NCBI GenBank assembly: GCA_052388455.1
Contig: JBQTIA010000029.1
Location: forward strand, 1-16,175
Origin: CAZSNH01 sp052388455
GTDB lineage: Bacteria > Pseudomonadota > Alphaproteobacteria > Rhizobiales > Hyphomicrobiaceae
DNA length: 16,175 bases
Direction of reading: 5' to 3'
Positions 5,554 through 12,167 of the stretch are shown here, in pieces; position 1 is the stretch's first letter, and every line of letters begins with the position of its first letter. The notes beneath the pieces are model-generated. The model saw only the letters and a program-made list of their open reading frames with translations. It did not search any database and had not been told where the DNA came from. The translations under genes and the position numbers were made by a program.

Positions 5554-6759
5554 ATGGCCCTGCTCCCCGTTGCCGAGGCCCTGGCCCGCATTCTCGACGG
5601 CGCTGAGCCGACGACGCCCGAAACCGTGTCGATCGACGCTGCGGCCGGCCGCGTGCTGTCCGATGGGGTGGCCGCACTCCTCACCCAGCCGCCGTTCGAC
5701 GCCTCCGCCATGGACGGCTACGCGGTTCGTTCGGTCGACGTGTCCCGGCTGCCGGCAACCCTGGAGGTCATCGGCGAGGCGGCGGCGGGCCGCGGCTTTC
5801 GCGGCACGATCGGCCCCGGTCAGGCCGTGCGCATCTTCACCGGCGCGCCGCTGCCCGTGGGCGCCGACGCCATCGTCATCCAGGAAAACACCGAGGCCCG
5901 CGGCGGCGCGGTCGTGGTGCACGACGGTGCGCCGGACCCGGCCCATATCCGCCCGCGCGGTGGCGACTTCTCCGAGGGCGACGTTCTGCTCCGTGCCGGC
6001 CGCCGCCTCGATGCCCGCGCGCTCGTTCTCTCCGCCGCCATGGGCCACGGTGCGCTTCCGCTACGCCGAAGGCCAATCGTCGCGATCCTCCCGACCGGCG
6101 ACGAGCTGGTGCCGCCCGGAACGCGCCCCGGGCCAGATCAGATCGTCTCATCGAACCCGGTCGGGCTCGCCGCCATGGTCCGCGCGGCCGGCGGCGAGCC
6201 GCTGCCCCTGCCCATCGCTCGCGACACCCGCGCCGCGCTCGCAGAGCATATTTCCTCAGCCCGCGACGCCGACATCCTCGTCACCATCGGCGGCGCGTCG
6301 GTCGGCGACCACGATCTCGTCGCCCCCGCGCTGCGCGAAGCCGGCATGACGCTCGATTTCTGGAAAATCGCCCTGCGGCCCGGCAAGCCGATGCTCTATG
6401 GCCGCCGTGGTGCGCAGCGGGTGCTGGGGCTTCCGGGCAACCCGGTGTCGAGCCTGATCACGGCGCGCGTCTTCCTGGTGCCGCTGATCCACCGGCTGCT
6501 CGGCCTGCCATCCGAGGTCACGCATCCCATCCGCGCCCGCCTCGCCCACGCGCTCGGCGCCAACGGCCCGCGCACGCACTACATGCGCGCCACACTTTCG
6601 CTGGGTGCCGACGGCCGGCGCCTCGCGACCTCGATTCCCAACCAGGACAGCTCGCTGATGTCGCCGATGGCCGCCGCCGACGGGCTGATCGTGCGGGATG
6701 TCGATGCGCCGGCGCTCCCTGCAGGTGCCGAGGTGGATGTCCTTCCACTGGATTTTTAA
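5554..6759 (+). CDS. moeA: Molybdopterin molybdenumtransferase (MoeA)
   Basis: It inserts molybdate into adenylylated molybdopterin, the last common step of molybdenum cofactor synthesis. The 401-residue length is typical of bacterial MoeA. Motifs in order: DASAMDGYA (about 49-57), IFTGAPLPVGADAIV (94-108), RGGDFSEGD (135-143), the MoaB/Mog-like domain with PTGDEL (180-185), SSNPVGLAAMV, TIGGASVGDHD (244-254), LRPGKPM (274-280) and GLPGNPVSSL (292-301), then the C-terminal beta domain ending VDVLPLDF. The ATG at 5554 lies 5 bases after the moaC stop. No key residue is missing. No terminator with a T-run follows; a 9-bp inverted repeat (6785-6793 / 6829-6837) with a long loop is the only structure seen downstream. 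Confidence 0.96.
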   Translation: MALLPVAEALARILDGAEPTTPETVSIDAAAGRVLSDGVAALLTQPPFDASAMDGYAVRSVDVSRLPATLEVIGEAAAGRGFRGTIGPGQAVRIFTGAPLPVGADAIVIQENTEARGGAVVVHDGAPDPAHIRPRGGDFSEGDVLLRAGRRLDARALVLSAAMGHGALPLRRRPIVAILPTGDELVPPGTRPGPDQIVSSNPVGLAAMVRAAGGEPLPLPIARDTRAALAEHISSARDADILVTIGGASVGDHDLVAPALREAGMTLDFWKIALRPGKPMLYGRRGAQRVLGLPGNPVSSLITARVFLVPLIHRLLGLPSEVTHPIRARLAHALGANGPRTHYMRATLSLGADGRRLATSIPNQDSSLMSPMAAADGLIVRDVDAPALPAGAEVDVLPLDF

Positions 6760-6890
6760 GGGTGGGCAAGGACTGCTTTAGGGACCCGATCGCCCCACGA
6801 AGCGGCCGCAAGCGGTTGCTCAGCCCGCGCGATCGGGATCGCGTTCCGGCGATGCCGTAGCCTGCTCGCGACGGGAGTCTGGCTGGACTG

Positions 6891-6937
6891 CCGACAAAAC
6901 CTGTGGTTATCTACAATTATGCACAATTGTAGATAAC
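6891..6937 (+). promoter_or_regulatory. Promoter with perfect 13-bp palindromic operator
   Basis: GTTATCTACAATT (6906-6918) is mirrored exactly by AATTGTAGATAAC (6925-6937) across ATGCAC. It is AT-rich in a GC-rich setting and ends 10 bases before the ATG at 6948. TACAAT inside the left arm is a good -10 box, with CCGACA at 6891-6896 a fair -35 at 15 bases. The palindrome would thus cover the -10 to about +13, a place where a dimeric repressor would block initiation. No regulator gene of its own lies next to it. Confidence 0.65.
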
Positions 6938-6947
6938 GCTCCGGCTT

Positions 6948-7946
6948 ATGCGCGCAATCCCGCTCAATCTTTTGACGCTCTATGCCGATCTCATGCAATC
7001 GGTGGAAGACCATGTGCGGCCCGGATCGCTTGCGACGAAAACCGTCAGTGGCCGCAAGTACGTGTACCTGACTGTCAAGGACGGCAGCACCCGCATCGAA
7101 CGCTATGTCGGTGCCGCAGACGACACTGCAGTCGTCGAGCTGAGCAAGCGTGTTCGCCGAGCGGCTGAGAGGGCCAGCGCGCGGCGCAACACCGTCAGTC
7201 TTCTGAAGCGGGCACGTATTCCAGCCCCGACACTGACCCAGGGCCGGATTCTCCAAGTGCTGGCCAACGCCGGCTTGTTCAAGCGCGGCATGACTTTGGT
7301 GGGGACCGTGGCTTTTCAAAGCTACCCTTGCATCGTGGGCTACCATTTGGGAGCGACGGCATATGCGACGAACGACATCGATCTGTCAGTGGCGGAGTTC
7401 ATTGCGGCGGACAAGGAGGAGGATATCGGTTCGACTCTGAAGCGCGCCGACCCAACGTTCGAGCCGCGCTGGCATTCCGAAGACAGGCTGCCCCGCACAT
7501 TCGTATCGAGGAACTTCCAGGTTGATATCGTCACCCGCTATGGTCCTGGCCGTCGGTCGCCGGTGCTGATGGAAAGCCTCGGCTGCGCGGCCGCCGCTCT
7601 GACATTTCAGGAGTACGCCGCCGAGGAGACGATGGAGGTCGTGGCTCTCTACGACACCGGCGTCTTGGTGCGCGTTCCAACACCGCTCCGGTACGCGGTG
7701 CACAAGTTGCTGGTCGCTCACCAGAGGCCGCCGCGGGAAACGGCCAAGAAGCAGAAGGACCTGCGGCAGGCGCGCGAGTTGATCGACGTCTTCCTCGAAA
7801 CCGACGACAGTGCGTTGCGGCAGGCTCTCGACGACGCGCGAGGACGCGGCCGATCCTGGAAAATGGCGATCGACAGGTCTCTGAGAGACCTCGGACTCGA
7901 TGCAGGACCCATGCGCCGGTCCCGACCCGGTCGACGGCAGCCCTGA
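6948..7946 (+). CDS. GSU2403-type nucleotidyltransferase-fold protein
   Basis: A 332-residue protein resembling the GSU2403 / NTP_transf_8 branch of the nucleotidyltransferase superfamily; no substrate is established for it. The N-terminal third holds a beta-hairpin stretch, RKYVYLTVKDG-STRIERYVG (about 35-54), then a basic helix. The nucleotidyltransferase core follows: LVGTVAF (about 116-122) in the place of the usual hG-S motif, and ATNDIDLSV (139-147), whose Asp142 and Asp144 would bind metal. NFQVDIVTR at about residue 190 may give the third acidic strand. The C-terminal third is helical and basic (RETAKKQKDLRQARELID), as in MNT/AbiEii-like proteins. The ATG at 6948 has no clear ribosome-binding site and the message may have a very short leader. 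It stands alone between moeA and lexA under a palindromic operator. A role as toxin or tRNA-modifying enzyme is only inference. Confidence 0.75.
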   Translation: MRAIPLNLLTLYADLMQSVEDHVRPGSLATKTVSGRKYVYLTVKDGSTRIERYVGAADDTAVVELSKRVRRAAERASARRNTVSLLKRARIPAPTLTQGRILQVLANAGLFKRGMTLVGTVAFQSYPCIVGYHLGATAYATNDIDLSVAEFIAADKEEDIGSTLKRADPTFEPRWHSEDRLPRTFVSRNFQVDIVTRYGPGRRSPVLMESLGCAAAALTFQEYAAEETMEVVALYDTGVLVRVPTPLRYAVHKLLVAHQRPPRETAKKQKDLRQARELIDVFLETDDSALRQALDDARGRGRSWKMAIDRSLRDLGLDAGPMRRSRPGRRQP

Positions 7947-7992
7947 AGAAACGCGTTGGCGCCGCGAGATGAACTGCAACTGCCCCCTTGCG

Positions 7993-8007
7993 GAACAGGC
8001 CAGGAAC
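7993..8007. promoter_or_regulatory. SOS box (LexA operator) upstream of lexA
   Basis: GAAC-AGGCCAG-GAAC is an exact match to the alphaproteobacterial SOS consensus GTTC-N7-GTTC read on the other strand. A TTGCGG at 7988-7993 with TAGCGT at 8011-8016 (17-base spacer) could be the promoter it covers, though the -10 is weak. It lies 115 bases before the lexA ATG. Autorepression of lexA is the known pattern. Confidence 0.8.
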
Positions 8008-8113
8008 ATGTAGCGTACATTCACGCTTTGTTTATGCAAGCCGCGCGGGATGAATTTCGGCGTGGCACTGGAAGCTGGAGGACCGTCACGCGTGATCCTT
8101 CTTTGATAACGCC

Positions 8114-8119
8114 GGAGGG
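8114..8119 (+). promoter_or_regulatory. lexA ribosome binding site
   Basis: GGAGGG immediately precedes the ATG at 8123 and fixes this start; it is the clearest ribosome-binding site in the window. Confidence 0.7.
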
Positions 8120-8122
8120 CCG

Positions 8123-8824
8123 ATGCTGACCCAGAAACAGAAAGAGCTGCTGCTCTTCATCCACGAGCGCATGCAGGCGGAAGGCGTGCCGCCCTCCTTC
8201 GACGAAATGAAGGATGCGCTCGACCTCAAATCCAAGTCCGGCATTCACCGGCTGATCACCGCGCTGGTCGAGCGCGGGTTCATCCGCCGCCTTCCCCACC
8301 GGGCCCGCGCCATCGAGGTGATCAAGCTGCCGGAGAGTTCCGGCGAGGGCGCCAGGCGCGGCTTCCAGCCGACGGTGATCGAGGGCAGCCGGCCGAAATC
8401 GACGAGCCTGTCCATGCCGCCGGCGCACATGGTGGATGCGCATACCGTTTCGATCCCTATCATGGGCCGCATCGCCGCCGGCGTGCCGATCAGCGCCATC
8501 CAGGATCATTCGGGCGACATCGCCTGCCCGCCCGACCTCCTGACCAAGGGCGAGCATTTCGCGCTCGAGGTCAAAGGCGATTCGATGATCGAGGCCGGCA
8601 TCCACGACGGCGACACGGTCATCGTGCGCCGCTGCGACACGGCCGAGAACGGCGACATCGTCGTCGCCGTCGTCGAAAAAGAAGAGGCGACCCTGAAGCG
8701 CCTGCGCAAGAAGGGCTCGACCATCGCGCTCGAAGCCGCCAACCCCGAGTTCAAGACGCGCATCTTCGGCCCCGACCAGATCGACATCCAGGGCCGGCTG
8801 GTGGGCTTGATCAGAAGGTATTGA
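8123..8824 (+). CDS. lexA: SOS repressor LexA
   Basis: Transcriptional repressor of the DNA-damage response; RecA filaments trigger its self-cleavage. The 233-residue protein has the longer linker usual in alphaproteobacteria. An N-terminal winged helix (about 1-70, MLTQKQKELLLFI then PPSFDEMKDALDLKSKSGIH as the recognition region) is followed by a linker and the S24 peptidase domain. The cleavage bond is Ala119-Gly120 in GRIAAGVP. The catalytic Ser154 is in KGDSMIEAGI and Lys192 in EATLKRL. All are intact, so the protein should be cleavable. The start is set by GGAGGG. An SOS box upstream implies autoregulation. In related genomes comEC and gltX often come next; here an accessory stretch follows instead. 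Confidence 0.97.
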   Translation: MLTQKQKELLLFIHERMQAEGVPPSFDEMKDALDLKSKSGIHRLITALVERGFIRRLPHRARAIEVIKLPESSGEGARRGFQPTVIEGSRPKSTSLSMPPAHMVDAHTVSIPIMGRIAAGVPISAIQDHSGDIACPPDLLTKGEHFALEVKGDSMIEAGIHDGDTVIVRRCDTAENGDIVVAVVEKEEATLKRLRKKGSTIALEAANPEFKTRIFGPDQIDIQGRLVGLIRRY

Positions 8825-9086
8825 GAGGCGCAATCGCACGAGAGCGCCAGGCACGCGGCGTCCGCTGTGGGCCAGTAGCGTCCGTCGCCCGGGCAACGTT
8901 ACCGACCTTGCTGCTCGACGGCTCCCTGATAGGATAGCGGAAAGTCGGAAAGTGAGAAGAACGAGCAAGTCGACCAGCGCACTCGAGCAAAGTCCGGTTC
9001 GTAAGCATGGAAGCTGCCGCACTTGGACTCCAGGTGAATAGATCGTGAGGAGGCTTACATTGTAGTTCAGCCAGCAGGAAAGACTC

Positions 9087-9344
9087 ATGCCCACTCAAAA
9101 AGAGATACGTGAGTTCCAGCGGAATAAGGAGTCGATGCTTTGTGTTGCATGCAACAGGGTAAGCTGGAGGACCTATTCGGAGATAATGGAAAGTGACAAG
9201 TTTTTTTGCCAGCACTGTGACAAGCCGGTGGAATTTGACAAAGCGCAGTGGCGTATCAAGGTCTTCAAGGCACCAAGAAAGTCACTGGAAGAAAAGATAA
9301 ATGAAAAAGGTCGGAGTGAGGTCGAGAAGAAGAAAGGTCACTAA
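9087..9344 (+). CDS. Small zinc-ribbon protein, hypothetical
   Basis: An 85-residue protein of no recognised family. Cys19-x2-Cys22 (CVAC) and Cys41-x2-Cys44 (CQHC) form a likely four-cysteine zinc ribbon. It is flanked by a charged N-terminus and a Lys/Glu-rich helical C-terminus (SLEEKINEKGRSEVEKKK). There is no signal peptide. AGGAAAG before the ATG at 9087 supports the start. Base use is clearly richer in A and T than in the trp, moe and lexA genes (many AAG, AAA, AAT and AGG codons), which points to a foreign origin. It precedes the TPR-hydrolase gene by 108 bases on the same strand, so they may share a transcript. Zinc ribbons of this size commonly bind nucleic acid or a protein partner, but nothing here shows which. 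Confidence 0.65.
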   Translation: MPTQKEIREFQRNKESMLCVACNRVSWRTYSEIMESDKFFCQHCDKPVEFDKAQWRIKVFKAPRKSLEEKINEKGRSEVEKKKGH

Positions 9345-9452
9345 CCGGTTTGAACGTGCATCAAAGGGGCCGACTCGAAAGGCACACCGCACACGGGCGG
9401 TCCCGTGTTGGCAGATGGGGACGATGCGCGACTCATATTCGGGGCCTTGTCG

Positions 9453-11984
9453 ATGATGTCCGAGGTAGATGTACTCAATCAGCGGGTCAACGAGTTCTAC
9501 GCCCTTGGCAAGATAGCTGATGCGATTCCTCTGGCTGAGCGATCTCTACGTTTGACGTTGGCAATCAAGGGCGAAGACCATATTGACGCAGCAACGCGAA
9601 TGGGGTGGCTTGCCCTGCTGTATGCGAACCAGGGCCGCGACGCCGACGCCGAGCCACTCTACAGGCGTAGTCTAGAGGTGCACGAGCAGGCTCTTGGTCC
9701 CGACCACCCTGATGTCGGCACAGCGCTGAACAACCTAGCTGCGCTATATTTGAGAAAGGGGCTCTACGCCGAAGCCGAATCCTTGCTCAATCGGAGCTTG
9801 GAACTCGGTGAGAGAACCCTCGGACCCGGCCATCCCGACGTCGGCATACTGCTGAATAACCTCGCGGAACTGTATCGGAATCAGGCGCGCTACGCTGAGT
9901 GCGAGCCATTATTGAAGCGAAGCCTCGATATTTCTCAAAAGGCACTCGGCTCCGACCACCCGAGCTTTGGCAACTCGCTGAACAATCTCGCCGCTGTTTA
10001 CGTCGACCAGGGTCGGCACACTGACGCCGAGCCACTCTATAGGCGAAGTCTCGCGATCGCAGAGAAGGCGCATGGCCCCAACCACCTCGAAACCGTCAAT
10101 CACCTGAACAACCTCGCCGCGCTGTACTGTGACCTTGGCCGCTACGCCGAGGGAGAGGTGCTTGTAAGGCGCAGTTTGACGATCTCTGAGAATGCGCTTG
10201 GTCCTGGGCATCCTGCTGTCGGAAAGTCGCTCGGCAATCTCGCTGCGATATATAAGAACCAGGGACGATTCGCTGACTCCGAGCAGCTCTATGAGCGCAG
10301 TTTGGTAATTAATGAGAAAGCGCTCGGTGCCGCTCACCCAGAAAGTGGTATTTTGCTCGTCTGTATTGCCGAGCTGTATCGGCAGCAGGCTAAGTACGCG
10401 GACTGCGAACGATTATTGCATCGCAGCCTTGCAGTCGCTGAGAAGGGCTTGGGCTCTAATCACCCGAATGTCGGCACGACGCTCTTAAGCCTGGCTGAAT
10501 TGTACGATAGCCAAGGACGGTTTGCCGACGCTGAACTCTTATATAGGCGATGCCTGAAAATTACTGAGGCTGCAGTCCGCCAGAATCATCCTAGACTTGG
10601 GAGATGCCTGAATAACCTTGCGGCATTGTACGAAAGAAAGGGCAACTTCGACGAAGCTGAAATTTTATACATGCGCAGCTTGGTCATAGCTGAGGAGGCG
10701 TTTGGTTCCTACCATCCGAGTGTTGGAACGGCACATAACAACCTTGCACTACTGTACGAACGGCAGGGACGTACTAGTGACGCCATGCTCTTCTATCAGT
10801 GCAGCCTAGAGCTTGCCGAGAAGACGCTCGGACCCGACCATCCGGACGTTGCCGCAACGCTACGAAACATAGCGGGATTGCACGAAAGGCAGGGTCGGAC
10901 CAGCGACGCCAGACTCTTACGTCGCCGAGTGATAGAGATGCCGGGCTGGGAGGTCGCCGATCTCAACGTTCACTTCGGGACAAACCGCCGACGAGCCCGG
11001 GACCAGGAAAGCGTCTCGTTCACGTTCGACATGGTCGGTGATTTGCGCGAAATGACCTTCGGCACCGCAATTGTGCGGGCACCGAAACTGGAAGTGGCAA
11101 ATCGTGCTGATCGGATGGCAAATGCGCTTGGTCAACTGCACCGAGCAGCTGGACGCCAGACGAACGAAACCGAACTGAGTATGCATCACTTGCAGGCCCC
11201 GGCCAGCCCCGGTCAAATCGCAGCCTCAGTGCGGGATCGGCTATCGCGCGCTGCACGTTTTCCTGGACAGGCGCTGCTTTACGTCCATGGCTACAACAAT
11301 TCATTCGATGAAGCCGTGAAGCGCGCTGCAATGATTGCCTTTGACCTGGACTTTGACGGTGCTGCCTTCGTATTCGCATGGCCCAGCTTGCAGCGGACAT
11401 GGCTCTATGGCGCTGATCGCAAGAGAGCACGCACTGCCGTCGCCTTTCTGGTCGAGATGATGGTTATGATCGGACGCGAGTTGCCCGATGCCCGGCTGCA
11501 TATCTTCGCCCACAGCACAGGAGCGGAGATCACCTTGAATGCTTTGGACTGTCTCTCGAAGCAGCGACAGGATGACCCACACCCCAGGTTTGGCGAACTG
11601 ATCCTCGCTCACGCGGATACCAAGCCATCGACGCTTGTGCGCGTCCTGCCGTCGATCCAGAAACTTGGCATTGGTGTGACCAGCTATTCGAGCAACGAGG
11701 ATATGGCTATGCAAGCGTCGCGATGGCTGCGATGGGGGCTGTCGTATCGAATCGGGGGGCGACCGGTCTATATTTCTGGCGTCGATGCAATCGATATTTC
11801 GGGTTTGGGCGTCGTGCGCGATCTCAACCACAATGTCTTCGTGCGCAATCCGATGGTGTTCGGTGATATTGCGCGGCTCATGTCAACTAGTGAGCGGCCG
11901 CCCGACAAACGAACGCCACTGTTTCGGAAAGTCCAGACTTCTGAGGGCGCTCATTGGGCGTTTATCAAACCGGGCGGGAATTGA
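9453..11984 (+). CDS. TPR (kinesin-light-chain type) and alpha/beta-hydrolase (DUF900-like) fusion
   Basis: An 843-residue two-part protein. Residues about 8-500 are some 12 consecutive 42-residue TPR units of the kinesin-light-chain type (pattern NNLA-LY--QGRY-DAE-LY-RSL-I-E--LG--HP). Residues about 505-843 form an alpha/beta-hydrolase like DUF900: an entry strand HFGTNR, the oxyanion segment LLYVHGYNNSFDEA, FAWPS, the nucleophile elbow AHSTGA with Ser688, a candidate acid Asp722 in LAHADTKP, and His793 in LNHNVFV. The triad looks complete, so an esterase or lipase activity sensed or steered by the TPR domain is plausible; the substrate is unknown. No signal peptide is seen. The ATG at 9453 (or 9456) is chosen because relatives begin close to the first TPR; a GTG at 9405 is in frame and would add 16 residues. 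It follows the zinc-ribbon gene and converges on the peptidase gene at 12168. Confidence 0.85.
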   Translation: MMSEVDVLNQRVNEFYALGKIADAIPLAERSLRLTLAIKGEDHIDAATRMGWLALLYANQGRDADAEPLYRRSLEVHEQALGPDHPDVGTALNNLAALYLRKGLYAEAESLLNRSLELGERTLGPGHPDVGILLNNLAELYRNQARYAECEPLLKRSLDISQKALGSDHPSFGNSLNNLAAVYVDQGRHTDAEPLYRRSLAIAEKAHGPNHLETVNHLNNLAALYCDLGRYAEGEVLVRRSLTISENALGPGHPAVGKSLGNLAAIYKNQGRFADSEQLYERSLVINEKALGAAHPESGILLVCIAELYRQQAKYADCERLLHRSLAVAEKGLGSNHPNVGTTLLSLAELYDSQGRFADAELLYRRCLKITEAAVRQNHPRLGRCLNNLAALYERKGNFDEAEILYMRSLVIAEEAFGSYHPSVGTAHNNLALLYERQGRTSDAMLFYQCSLELAEKTLGPDHPDVAATLRNIAGLHERQGRTSDARLLRRRVIEMPGWEVADLNVHFGTNRRRARDQESVSFTFDMVGDLREMTFGTAIVRAPKLEVANRADRMANALGQLHRAAGRQTNETELSMHHLQAPASPGQIAASVRDRLSRAARFPGQALLYVHGYNNSFDEAVKRAAMIAFDLDFDGAAFVFAWPSLQRTWLYGADRKRARTAVAFLVEMMVMIGRELPDARLHIFAHSTGAEITLNALDCLSKQRQDDPHPRFGELILAHADTKPSTLVRVLPSIQKLGIGVTSYSSNEDMAMQASRWLRWGLSYRIGGRPVYISGVDAIDISGLGVVRDLNHNVFVRNPMVFGDIARLMSTSERPPDKRTPLFRKVQTSEGAHWAFIKPGGN
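9546..10950 (+). repeat. Array of 126-base coding repeats (TPR units)
   Basis: About 12 direct units with a period of 126 bases (42 codons), the most regular ten running from 9594 to 10853. The proteins of the units are alike but their DNA has drifted, so this is an old protein repeat and not a recent tandem duplication. Confidence 0.85.
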
Positions 11985-12041
11985 GCGAAGCGTACCGAAC
12001 TTGCCCAGTTCTTTCTCTGGTGGGCCATTCAGTTCCCGCCC
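11972..12041. repeat. Inverted repeat spanning the end of the TPR-hydrolase gene
   Basis: GGGCGGGAA (11972-11980) pairs with TTCCCGCCC (12033-12041), with an inner GCCCA (12003-12007) / TGGGC (12021-12025) stem. It covers the stop codon and lies between converging genes. There is no T-run, so terminator function is doubtful. Confidence 0.3.
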
Positions 12042-12167
12042 CGGACGCGATGAACGTAAGCGGACTCGCCGCGCAATTGCAAGCTCCGTGTACGTCTTGG
12101 TCTCCTTGGGGTCAGCGGTCGTTACGCAGGTCTAATCTGCAGCTAGTGCAATCTCTCCGCCCCACCC

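Noticed and set aside
6785..6837. CCCGATCGC / GCGATCGGG inverted repeat after moeA as a terminator
   Set aside because: The loop is 35 bases long and no T-run follows, so it is noted in the moeA entry only.
8061..8080. TGGCAC near 8063 as a sigma-54 -24 box before lexA
   Set aside because: No TTGC element follows at the required spacing.
9594..10853. Regular repeats that might suggest a CRISPR array
   Set aside because: The period is 126 bases, in frame, and the units translate to TPR motifs; there are no spacers.
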